A DNA stretch of 64,000 nucleotides from Eublepharis macularius. Its lineage: Eukaryota > Chordata > Lepidosauria > Squamata > Eublepharidae. The notes under the pieces were generated by a model, which saw nothing but the letters and a program-made list of their open reading frames with translations, made no database searches and had not been told where the DNA came from. The position numbers and the translations under genes are program-made. Of this stretch, positions 46,095-57,050 are shown one piece after another (within the stretch, counting starts at the first letter, position 1; every line of letters begins with the position of its first letter). The stretch covers positions 90,162,501 through 90,226,500 of the forward strand of contig NC_072800.1 of NCBI RefSeq assembly GCF_028583425.1, in the 5' to 3' direction.

Positions 46095-46330
46095 TGGACC
46101 GTCCCTGTTCCCCTCACAACAACCCTGCCAGGTAGGCCAGGGAGAGGAAAAGTGTGGCTTAAAGCCACCAATCAGCTCCTAGCTCGCCCTTCCTCCTTGT
46201 TTCCCTCGTAACAACCCTGACAGGTAGGCCAAGGAAAAGAAAAAAGTGTTTTAAAGCCACCAATCAGCTCCTAGCTCGCACTTCCTCCCTGTTCCCCTCA
46301 TAACAACCCTGCGAGGTGGGCTACGCTGAA
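46095..46330. repeat. Tandem about 90 bp repeats bearing CCAAT motifs, next to the HIGD1A promoter
   Basis: 'aacaaccctg' recurs at about 46120, 46211 and 46303, and 'agccaccaatcagctcctag' at 46164 and 46255. The array ends about 70 bp from the inferred first-exon donor. Confidence 0.7.
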
Positions 46331-46379
46331 GGAGAACGACGAGTCCAGGCTCGTGAACGAGGCTCGAGGCCTCGCCAGC

Positions 46380-46620
46380 CCCGGCCCTGCCCTCACCTCA
46401 CCGGCGCGCTCTCCTGCCGAAGCCTCCCGAGCGAACGTCACGCCTCCGATTGAGCCGGCATCTGAGGCGACGGGGCCGAGGCGCCGCCGGCCCCGCCCCT
46501 TCGCCTCTCATTGGCCGAAACGCGTCGCTTCCAAGCGGGAAGGGCGGGTTAGCCGTGACGTCACCGAATTCCGTAGCCTCTGATTCGTCAGGGCGCGCGA
46601 AAGACGTTCAAAGGGACAGG
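46380..46620 (-). promoter_or_regulatory. HIGD1A CpG-island promoter and inferred noncoding exon 1
   Basis: CpG-dense sequence with GC boxes (46490-46500 and 46541-46548), an inverted CCAAT at 46510-46514, a full palindromic CRE TGACGTCA at 46556-46563 and a minus-strand hypoxia-element core GCGTG near 46440. A minus-strand donor, GCCG|GTGAGG, lies at 46401/46402 and would splice to the acceptor at 40957. The start site and exon limits are inferred. Confidence 0.65.
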
Positions 46621-46839
46621 ACGTACCGATGGCTAACTGAGGTAAAAGAGGTTATGCAAGTCGTGACGGGGAAGCGGGTGCGGGAGGCCAGAAAAAGTGT
46701 AACGCTAAAAAGGAACCAGGGCAGACGCGCATTTTTACAGGCCGCGGTTTCTCTCTGCCGCCTCATTTGTTATTTCCAGAGGGAACTAATGTCACTCATG
46801 TGGGAGAACTCCAGGCCCTACCTGGAGGTTGGCAACTGT

Positions 46840-47100
46840 AAGCGAGAACAATGGCGCCAAGAAGGAAAAACTACATTTCCCAGCAAGGCCCGCGCCTTTT
46901 ACAAACACGCTTCCCTATAGGTCTGCAGGGTCTTTTTTTCTCGTCATTGCCCCGCCCGGATTCGGATTTTCCCATGCTCCTCTTCGCGGCCACGCTTTGC
47001 ATGATGACCTTACCAGCCCCTTGAAAGTCAATCGCTCTTCCTGACCAATCAGAGGGGCGGGAATGCGTTAACGTCATCGATCACCAGCCCCGCCCTCTTA
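46840..47100. promoter_or_regulatory. Second promoter-like core with ZNF143-type motif
   Basis: ACTACATTTCCCAGCAAGGC at 46870-46889 closely resembles the ZNF143/SBS2 promoter motif. About 20 bp before it is a YY1-like ACAATGGCG. Further right are a GC box, an ACCAATCAG CCAAT box at 47043-47051, a CRE-like AACGTCA at 47070-47076 and another GC box at 47088-47095. It lies 300-500 bp upstream of the HIGD1A promoter. No coding exon starting here is visible. Confidence 0.5.
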
Positions 47101-47189
47101 GAAGTGGGCTCTTGCCTAATAAGGGGTTTTTTGTCATGGTGGCAGTTCAAAGAAATGATTGAAAAATACTGACTTCCACTGCATTATTA

Positions 47190-47400
47190 TTTTATTATCC
47201 CAGTAGTAAAATAAATCTTTTTTTTAAATTTACTTTCTAGCCCGCCTTCTCACTGGGGCTCAAGGCGGATTACACAATGTGAGTCCCTATAGTCCCTTCA
47301 AAGACATTATATTTTTATAACTGCTGTACCTCGCCCTGAGCCCGCTTGCGGGAAGGGCAGGTTAGAAATGTAATAAATTATTATTATTATTATTTCAATA
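47190..47400. mobile_element. Two opposed LINE tails
   Basis: A minus-strand tail ('aatccgccttgagccccagt' reverse at 47240-47275) abuts a plus-strand tail ('cgccctgagcccgcttgcgg', 47331-47350) ending in a TTATTATT run. Confidence 0.5.
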
Positions 47401-47499
47401 AACAGTTTAAGAGGATATATACACGCAAATTTGCAAAGGTTTTTTAATAGATTTAGAATTATTTTTATGTCATTTATTTTCTACCTTTCTCTTGTAGAC

Positions 47500-47885
47500 T
47501 CAAAAATGCTTTTTATTCAGATAGGAGGGCTGTATTATAAGGAGATGCTTCACTAACGAGTTAGAGACTGTAGACTTCACCATTATGTTGCTTTACGTCC
47601 TATCTATTGTGTTAAGTATGTGCTCCTATGTGCTACCTGTGCTTCAAATATGACCCTACTGGGTAGTTCTATATTGTCTAATGTCAGTCCTAGAATTGCT
47701 TATGTTGTTTCAGCTTTACTCCAACTCTGTATTGGATTTTTGCTAATGCTATGTCTTTGTACCCTATTCCATTGTTTATAGATATGTCCTTGATACTGAT
47801 TGTACTAATCTCACACTATGTAATCCGCCTTGAGTTTCAGTAAGAAAGGCGGACTATAAATGACATAAAAATTAATTTATTAAAT
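47500..47885 (+). mobile_element. LINE 3' end
   Basis: 'aggagggctgtattataagg' and 'cttcactaacgagttagaga' through 'ccgccttgagtttcagtaag'. Parallel to 22150-22560. Confidence 0.6.
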
Positions 47886-48179
47886 AATTTAGCAGCAGTG
47901 AGGGAGCTAAAAATCAGAAAATCTTTATAAATATTTTTTTATTTATAATACCAATCCAATGACACATAACAGTATAGATGTTTAGATTTTTTTAAAAGTT
48001 TTATTAAATTCTAACATGAACTTTGTTTAGGTCAGCTGTTGTTGAAACCCATATTGAACTGTTCATTGTGACATCAAAGTATTAAAGTTAATTAAAAGTA
48101 ATAATGTCATGCATGTTAAAAATGAAGATATTGGCAATTCTCTTTGATTCAGGAGATAATCTAGAAATGAAATTCTAGC

Positions 48180-48405
48180 TGCCAAAATACGCCCTCCTAG
48201 TTGAGTGACTTATCTTACTGCTTGCTACAGCCTTTTTGGATTTGAGTTAGATGCCTTTTTACTTACTGATTCTATGTGATTTTTCCCTATTTGATGTGTT
48301 TAACCTTGTGTGATGTATTATTTATCATTGTTGTGACCTGCCCTGAGCCTGCTTGTGGAGAAGGCGGGCTACAAATGGAATGAAATGAAAATGAAATGAA
48401 TTGAG
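48180..48405 (+). mobile_element. LINE 3' end
   Basis: 'gacctgccctgagcctgctt' and 'gagaaggcgggctacaaatg' followed by a GAAATGAAAAT tail. Confidence 0.5.
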
Positions 48406-48972
48406 TGGGTATTGCTATTTTTGGGAGATGTTTATTCCCTGACAAAATCCTCTTTGCACATTCTCAGAAGCAGTCTGTTCTTAGGTCCTTCCTTAGCAAA
48501 GTACATACTCCTTTGGCTCACCAGCATTCTCTCTGGCAACCCAAAACAGGGATCTGTGACCCCAGACATCCAGCCCCACCCCTCATGATCTGATGGAAAG
48601 TTGTAGATATGAAGCTTCTATGAATCTGCCTTTTGGCAGGGGATGGAGGGGGGGAGGGCAAGACTGAGTTGCTGAATCAATCTGCAACTGTACTTCTTTC
48701 CAAATCTAGATATTCTCATTTTTGTTATGAACATACTTGCACTGTAAACTTCTTGCAAATGACTGTTATTCAGATCGCTTCTGCTTCTGCAGGCCACAGC
48801 TGACCTTCCATTCTCATACAAATTACATTCCACCAGTGTGTCAAGAAGCCTAGGAAGAGATGGCACCTGGGGAAGTAGAACTCGGCTGTGTCCAGCCACT
48901 GTTGCTATATGACCTCTTCCTTCAGTCCAGGCACGATTTCTGTACCAACCTGACCAGCTGTTTGGTGCAGAA

Positions 48973-49369
48973 CGCAGCTCTGGCAGTTCCCCAAAGAGGT
49001 CACATGTCAGGTGGCCCCACCCACCTGACTCTCGGCCATTTTGGGCCCATTTCAGCCTAGGTTAGGGCCGAAACAGCCCAGATCGGGCCTCTGACGGTGG
49101 ATCAGTGTCCCACTCAGCAGTGGCTCGATCCTGACCATTTTGGGCCCCTTTTCGGCCATTTTCAGCCCCTTTTTGACATTTTGGGCCCATTTTCAGCCCT
49201 GAATGGCCAGGATTGGGTCCAAAACAGCCAGGGGGTGTGACATATACAAATCAGTTATGCTAATGACACACTTCTGGTGATGTCAAGGGGCGTGGCATAT
49301 ACTGATGAGTTATTCTAATGAGTTATACTAATTAGTTCCTCCAGCTCTTTTTCTGCAAAATGACCCCTG
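48973..49369. mobile_element. hAT-type MITE (CAGGGGTCATTT family), opposite orientation
   Basis: Right end GCAAAATGACCCCTG; the left end is slightly trimmed. Flanks GTGCAGAA and GTGCAGGT agree at 6 of 8 bases. The interior is full of 'ttttgggccc' and 'cagccc' units. Confidence 0.65.
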
Positions 49370-50497
49370 GTGCAGGTGATGGAAAGGTCAAACCAGAGCA
49401 AGGCATCTTTGTATGCCCTCCCTGCTTGTGAGCGGAATGATTTGGATCGCTCATGTTAAGATCAGAGAGTCCATGGGTGGGCTTTTAAAACTTAATCCCT
49501 GCACACTCTTCCCTCCTCTCATCCCTTGGCTTTGAAGCAAGTACATGCTGGGTGGTCTCTGTTGCTGGTGGGCCCCATGCTGTGCAAAACGTGTGACTTC
49601 CAGGAGCTTCCAGGAGCTTGCATTGCCTGGCTACAGCCATCTCACTGCTGCATTTCCTCCATTCCTTGGATCTTGTCAAGTTCCAGCCTACGGAAGTTGA
49701 GACTTCATGAGTCCCTTATGTTTGGTTTCAAAGGGAAATGAATACCAGCCATTGCCTGCATGGAAGAAATAATCCAGTTAATCCACCATCTCTGTAAGAT
49801 TGCCATATTCTAGGGTTACCAACCTCCAGATGGTGGCTGGAGATCTCCCAGAATTACAACTGAGCTCCAAGCTACAGAAATCATTTCCCCTGGAGAAAAT
49901 GGCTGCTGTGGAAGGGGAATTCTATGGCATTATACCCCACTGAGATCCCTCCCCTTCCCAAATCCTGTAGCCTCCAGGCAACTTTCCCATGTTCTCCAAA
50001 TCTGAGTGATTTGTTTTGCATATTTTTTTCATATTATTAGGTAGAGGGAAAGAATGAGCTTTTCCTCGTTGCATAAATTAGGCAGAAATCTGTACATTTT
50101 GCCTTCTCTCTTTGGATCTAGAAGGTCTAGAAACTTGTGGGGGGGTGGTTGTGGTGGTGGTATGAAAACTGGGAATCTGGTCAGCCTCAGGTTTGTCAAC
50201 TAGGGTTGCCAGCCCTGGGTTTGGAAATTCCTGGAGATTTGGGGGTGCAGCCTGGGGAGAGCAGAGTTTAGGGCGGGGAGGGAACCCAGCGAGGAATAAT
50301 GCCATATGGTTCAAGCAGCTGTTTTCTTTACTCATTTCTGTAGTCTGGAGATGTACTGTAATTCCAGGAGATCTCAAGGCCCCAGCTGGAGGTTAGCAAG
50401 CCTATTGCCAACCCTAGTCAGGTAAAAGACAACAGGTGGCACACTCAGATTCTAAGTACATCTCTGCTAAGTTCTGAATTCAAATGTGAGGGACAGC

Positions 50498-50932
50498 CAG
50501 GGTTCATTTCGAGGGGAAATGTGCAGGAACACAGTTCCGGCAGTTCCTTAAAGAGGTCATATGACAGGTGACCCCGCCCACCTGACTCTCGGCCACTTTG
50601 GGCCCGTTTCATCCTGGATTGGGGCCAAAATGGCCCAGCTAGGGCCTCTGACGGGTGGTGGATCACTCTCCTGCTCAGCAGCGGCCTGATCCTGACCATT
50701 TTGGGCCCCTTTTTGGCCATTTTCAGCCCCTTTTTGCCATTTTGGGCCCAATTTCGAACCTGAATGGCCAGGATTGGGTCCAAAACAGCCAGAATAGGTG
50801 ATGCCAGGGGGTGTGGCATATGTAAATCAGTTATGCTAATGACATACTTCTGGTGCTGTCAGGGGGCGTGGCATATGCTAATGAGTTATGCTAATGAGTT
50901 CATCCAGCTCTTTTTCTACAAAATGACCCCTG
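50498..50932. mobile_element. hAT-type MITE (CAGGGGTCATTT family), perfect 8 bp TSD
   Basis: Left end CAGGGTTCATTTCGAGG, right end CTACAAAATGACCCCTG. GGGACAGC flanks both sides (50490-50497 and 50933-50940). 435 bp, about as long as the copy at 30010. Confidence 0.9.
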
Positions 50933-51892
50933 GGGACAGCTATGCAAGACTAGACCCCAGAATATAAAGTAGAAAAACTTTTTAAGTTTTATATTTTTTT
51001 CTCTTGAAAACTTTTTGTTTCCCATCATTTCACTGATGACCTTGGCCCACTTCCTGGAACAAAAGAGCAAAAGAGAGACAGAGAGAGAATTCTTTCCTCT
51101 TGCATCCAAGGACACTGTCCCAAGATCCCACCACCCTTGTGGCAGTGGGAAACCATCAAATGATCTCCAAGCTTTTGCTTCTGTTCCATTTTTTTTCTTA
51201 GAAGTCATCAGCAACTGGAATGTAGCTTCTGGGAGCTGCTATCCAGGCGAGCAGAGAGATGTAGTCTTACTGAATTGATTCCCCCCCCCCCGCCATCTAA
51301 GCCTTTTATTCAGCTAATGCTTACACAATTAGGGAACACAATTGTGTTGGGAAATAGAGGCATGCCTCATCTAAGTGGTTTAGGAGGGTCCTAGCATGTT
51401 GTTTTTTAGTACATTAAATCTGAACATCTGCAACTAAGAAGCTTTGCCCAAGAGACGTGACAGATGACCAAAAGACCTCAGTGACCGGGACGGGGCGGGG
51501 GGGGGCAGGAAGAGATTTTACGTATTGTACCAAGCATGGTTGCCAGATTGCCCCTGGCAACCAGCAGGAAGCAGGGAGAAACTCACAGTGAAATCCTAAA
51601 CTTAGACGGGAGTAACTCTGCTTTAAGATTTCAATGTTACTTTTCTCGTGTGCACTCCAGCAATGTAATAATATCATTTCTGGTAGTGACATTATCGTGT
51701 TGTCGTCACGTCAGAACCACTTTGGTATTTGTGCCAAACTCTATGGTTTTTGCCCAAATACCACGGCTTCACCTGGCGACATGATGCTTTCACGTCTGGA
51801 TGTACAGGAAGTGATGCTGTTGCATCATGGACAATATCGCGATTGTTGCCCAGAAGGGCACACGGCAACTGGGTAAGTCCCTCGTTTACAAA

Positions 51893-52110
51893 TTATTTAG
51901 TTTTATTTTACTTCATTCATACCCTGCTATTCTCTCCAATAGGCACCCAAAGTGGCTTACATCATTCTCCTCTCGCCCATTTTTTTCTCCCCAACAAACC
52001 CCGTGACGTAGAGTGTGTAACTGGCCCAAGATCACGCAGTCTACCTCCATAGCAGGTGGGTTGCCCAGAGCTTACTCCATCAATCTAGCCACTCCCCTAC
52101 AGTGGCTCTC
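51893..52110 (-). mobile_element. tRNA-derived SINE, second family
   Basis: 'ctctccaataggcacccaaa' and 'gtaactggcccaagatcacg' are the inverted body. The head is partly lost. Confidence 0.5.
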
Positions 52111-52199
52111 TTCCTCTTTGGAAAGCTGAGTGGTGGCAGATGGTGCGGTCTGGCAACCTTGTGGAGGCATGGATAGCAACACAATGTCCCATTCCTACG

Positions 52200-54980
52200 C
52201 AGTTAGTGTTTGGGGAAAAGGCGCCTTGCTGTGTCGCAAGGTAACAACCTGTTTGCCGCTTTTATAAATGTGTCTCGTAGAATAATTGAATGCTCCAGCA
52301 GTAATGGAGAAGGAAGATAAATAAAAGAGCGTCTGTAATATGACCGGGAATGCCTCTGGAAGAAAGTTGTTGATCACCAGGATGTTTTTCCCCCTTTTAA
52401 AAGATGCTGTTATTGCTTTTATGAGAGTGGCACAATGCCTGATTTGCCATTTAACAAAAATGGAGAAATGGCAGTGAAATATTGGCAAAGTATAGTTGTT
52501 ATTTCAGAAGCAAATATTAGACACGCCCCATGTTCTTTAAAGTTATGGGAGTAGCTGTTACATATTCCTCCCCCTCCCCATGTAATAATACGTGTTTTTG
52601 TATACCTATTTTCATGATCCTTTCTCAGGAAATTATCTGATTTAACCTTGGACAGGGACGCCTCCACTGGGTCTCTCAGAACATCTGTGCATTCATTGAA
52701 GGCTTAAATTCCAGGTAAGCCATTTCTTCCTAGAAACCCAATTCTTTAACACATCCAAAACCACCTTAGCTTTCAGGCTTTTCCTTTCCAAAGTTGTTTA
52801 CACTCTCTGCAGCTTTCTTGTCCCTCCATAGATCCTCTGTTATCCAGAGGCAGAACTGAAACCAGAATTCCACTGGTGTTCTACACGATCTCACAGCATT
52901 ATATCCCCATAACAATTCTTAAAGCCTCCAACCACTTGCAACAGCGAGGTCCAAAGTATGTTTCCTCAAAGTAAGCCCTGTTCAGTGAAAGAAAACTAGC
53001 CAATCCATCCCAGTTATTTTCTGAACTCGTTAGGAAACATAGTCCCTTTGCTCTTTCGTGTGATCTTTTAGGCTTGCCAACCTTCAGGTAAGCTTAGAGA
53101 CCCTCCAGAATTGATTTCCCGACTACAGTTCCCTCTGGAGAAAGTGGCTGCTTTGGAGGGGGGACTATGTGGCATTCTGCTCTGCTGAGGTCTTTCCCCT
53201 CCCCAAACCCCGCCCTCCAGGCTTCGCACTCCAAATCTCCAAGAATTTCCCATCAGTTTCTTTGATCTATTTATCTTTATCACATACCAAGCGGGAATTC
53301 TATGGCTGATGATATCAAAAGCCACCGAGAGGTGCACCACAATCAACAGAGACATTTATTATCACATTTCTCATGCTGTGATTGGGAATTTATCTGCTTT
53401 TATTTACTTTTTAATTTACTTTGGTTTATTTTTCATTGGCTTAGAAATCATCTTTTGATTTCCAGTCTAGATGTATTTCTGGACAGTTTTGTCAAAGTAT
53501 CCTTGTAGCCATATTATCCTTTCACCCAAAAAGGCACACCTCATTCTGTTTATATCCAGCTTTATTTATTTTTCTCTAAGATTGGTATATAGATAAGAAA
53601 AGCATAAAGAGATGAAATCACGTGTTTTATAGCTGCCACTGTAGATCCAACGTCCTTATGATCTATTCTGATAAACTCTTAAGGTTCAAGGCAGACCCTT
53701 GATAGGATGGCATGCAATACTAGACTTTTTTTAGAAATGAAAAGCAGCCTTCGGAAGCTGCAAGTTTGAATAGGGGATGTGGTTGGAAAAGCAGACTTCC
53801 TGTCCTCCCCAACACACTTCTACTTTGACAGACCGCCATTTAAGACTGTTTTTTTTTTAAGTCTAGGGGAAAGTACACATGATGACGTGTCATATCTAGT
53901 TTGGTCTTTAGAACACTGCTGTTACAATGCTATAAAAATCTGCACTGTAAAAATTACTCGGCAAATATTCTCCCAGGCCAAGTTTGGTAGTGCCGCACAA
54001 AATATCATATTAAAGCATTTAATTCTGAGTATATAAACTCCTAGGGAATATTGATGAGAACCATTTGCGTAGATTTGTCCTACCTCTGGAGGAGTTATGC
54101 TTGTTTTAAGAACAGAGGGTGAACTTCCCATGTAGGTAACAATGCAACAGAACAGAATGTAAGCAAACAGAAAAACTTTACAGAGTGAAAGGTCAAAAAA
54201 CGTCATGTAGAGCTGGAGGGGCCTGTGAATTTCTCAATGAGCCATAGGTGGCGTAATTGCTCCTGGGTTCCTTGGTACCATGAACACGAAGCAAGGAGAA
54301 GAACATTGTTGAGGAATTCTAGAAATTAGCCGTTTATCTTCCAGGCAGGGTTGTCGAGTGTTGACACCCCACCCCCTCCACAAAGCTCTTTCTTCCTCTC
54401 TGTTACCAACCCCCTTTTCCTTTTATGGATCAGCACAATCCCTTCATGGTGATGGGTACTTGAGATAAAAAATATGTGTCAAAGTTAAAACAAATTTAGC
54501 GATCCTGTTTGTGCTTATTATTCACACACCTTCAGAAGATTACGCAGTAAGCTTAGGCCCCTTTAGTGAGAACGTCAAGCAGAAAGAAACCAAAATCTTG
54601 CCAATTATAATTTAGTCTTTTTATCTCTTAACTAATTTATTATAGACATTTCCTTGAGTCCAGTTCCCATTTCCCCCCTCCTCTTAAAGCTAAATACTTC
54701 CCCTTCTTTTAGGTAGGAGCTACTGGAGATATTCTTAATATTAGTTTGAAAGGTGTTTATTACTCCAATGCCATTTTAAATGGCTTGGCAACGCATGATG
54801 AACATGGGTGTTTTGTTAAAAAAGTGATGAGAAAGGCATTACCTTCAAGGTTCTGGTCAAAGGCATTGATAGAATTTTAAACATATTTGATTTTAAAGTA
54901 CATTTATTTTTTTTAAAAAACCAAGCACAGCCTCTGCCTTTTAAAAATACTCTTACTTAAAATGACGTTTTAATTTACCA
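52200..54980. other. Intergenic, largely unremarkable
   Basis: Apart from the 'gttgccaac' repeat at 53070-53265 I see no gene, RNA or mobile element. Short frames lack coding character. Confidence 0.4.
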
Positions 54981-54993
54981 AAAGGCCAATGGT

Positions 54994-55293
54994 CAGGGCT
55001 TTTTTTCTGGGAAAAGAGGTGATGGAACTCAGGACCTCACAATGACGTCACTTTGGGTCAGCTGGAGTTTTTTAAAGTTTAAATCGCCCTTGGCGAAAAT
55101 GGTCACATGGCTGGTGGCCCCGCCCCCTGATCTCCAGACAGAGGGGAGTTCAGATCGCCCTCCGGGCTGGCGCAGAGGGCAATTTAAACTCCCCTCTGTC
55201 TGGAGATCAGGGGGCGGGGCCACCGGCCATGTGGCCATTTTTAAGAGGTGCCGGAACTCTGTTCCACCGTGTTTCCACTGAAAAAAAGCCCGG
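54994..55293. mobile_element. hAT-type foldback MITE (CAGGGC family), 8 bp TSD
   Basis: Termini CAGGGCTTTTTTTCTGGG and CACTGAAAAAAAGCCCGG. Flanks CCAATGGT (54986-54993) and CCCATGGT (55294-55301). Arms contain 'cctgatctccagacagaggg' inverted. Confidence 0.85.
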
Positions 55294-55299
55294 CCCATG

Positions 55300-57040
55300 G
55301 TTGCCTGTGTATCTCCCTAGATCAGAATTCATAGCCCTTGATTGTGTTTTAACTCTAAAGAGTTTCAAATAAAGCAGCTTGTTCATGTTGAGAAAGAATC
55401 TTGGGAAAAAATATATTGCTTTGAGAGGCTGGCAGCTTCAGAGGATGGAATCTATATGGTATCATAGGTGAAAGTGTTCTCAAGTACACCTGCAAAATAA
55501 TTTAATGTCTAGGGGGGAAATGGCTTAACTTGAAGAAAAGTCGCCAGTGAATCCTCAGGTGTTCTCAGATCCAATAAATATGTCCCCGCTCCCCACCCAA
55601 GATTAAATCAGGGATATTCCTGAGGGATACTGTAGCCCCTTCTGCACCGGAGACATAACTCTTCACTTTCCCTGAATTCAAACTGAAAGGCATGGAATCG
55701 GCTTGTATGTGGCCGTTCGTACCTCTTTAAACTTGATATTAAAATCTTTATTTTTGATACCTAGTTATATAGCTCCCTATACAATATTCCCACCTATGCC
55801 AAAGCAAAAAGAATAAAAAGAGAACTTCCCCCTGGGCTTTCAAACTAGCGATTCATTGATCCTGCGCTGGACTTGCAATTAATTTTTTTTAAAAAAGAGG
55901 AAAGAGTGGAGTGGGGAAGAATGGAAAGGAGGGGAGGAGGAGGAGCTGGCTAGACAAGAATAGCCAATCGCAATGCAGTGCGCTGGCAAGGCGTGAGAGA
56001 GGGAGGAAGAGGAGGGAACACCAAGAACAGAATTGAGAGTATGCACGGGGAAACAGCCTACCGCAAAGCAGATTTTTTTTTAAAAAAAGTCATGGTATAG
56101 GCGCTTCTGGAAAGCCAGGGGAAAGCCACATAGTGGCTGGAGTGATTACTTATGGCAGTAGATCTGGTAGAGATGGTCACGAAATAATTCTGCAATATGG
56201 GAACTGAACTGGCAAAATTAACCCACACAGACTCGGCTTGTATCTTAAGGAAAATGTTGAGAGCTGGAGGGGAAAGTGCAAGAAGATTTAGAGGCTGAAA
56301 AACCTTTTCCAAGAGAAAAGGCTACAGTATGCGGCTTTTCAGGCTAGAAAAAAGATGATTAAAGAGGAACACGGTAGAGGTTACTAATATTAAGCATGGG
56401 AAAGTGCAGAAAGACACATTTTTCTCCTTCCAATAATACTAGAAATAAAATTGATGGGCAATAGATTTGGGAAAGACAAAAGGGAATACTTCTTTGCTCC
56501 TTGAGTAATTAAAACGTGGAACTGCCAGTGGACATATTGATGGCCACAAGCATGAACGGCTTTAATGGGGGGGGGGATTAGACTGGTTCACAGAGGAGAG
56601 GTCCATCAACAGTTTCTAGTAAAGGTGTAGAGACGGAACAAACCTCTGAATTCCAGCCCTAGGAGGCAACAAGAATGCCTTGGCCTCTGTGCCCTGATGT
56701 TGGCCCTCCAGAGAAACTGCTTGGCCTCCACGTGAGACAGGATGCTGGAACAGAGGGACCATTGGCCTGATCCAAAAAGACTCTTCTTCCGGAAATGGCG
56801 CAGCATGGTCAGGTCCGTTGAGCGAGAGCTCAGGACCTTGATCCTCTAATCTTCCATGAGTCTCGGGGATCCGAGACTCTAAGCCCCCCCCCCCGAGAGG
56901 GGGGCGAAAGCTGGAGCACGGCAGGGGGCCACGGGCAGAGCGGCGGCTCAGCTTGATGACTCCCGGCTAGCTCGTTTGGCAGGAAGACGAAGAGGAAGCC
57001 TTTAATGGCTCATTAGCTGGCAACGCCCGAGCTTCCAGAA
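55300..57040. other. Intergenic, purine-rich patch and CCAAT near 55.97 kb
   Basis: AGGAGG-rich stretch at 55900-56010 with AGCCAATCGCAATG. A GC-rich stretch at 56880-57000 precedes the hAT insertion. No exon could be defined. Confidence 0.35.
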
Positions 57041-57050
57041 ACAACGTGAG

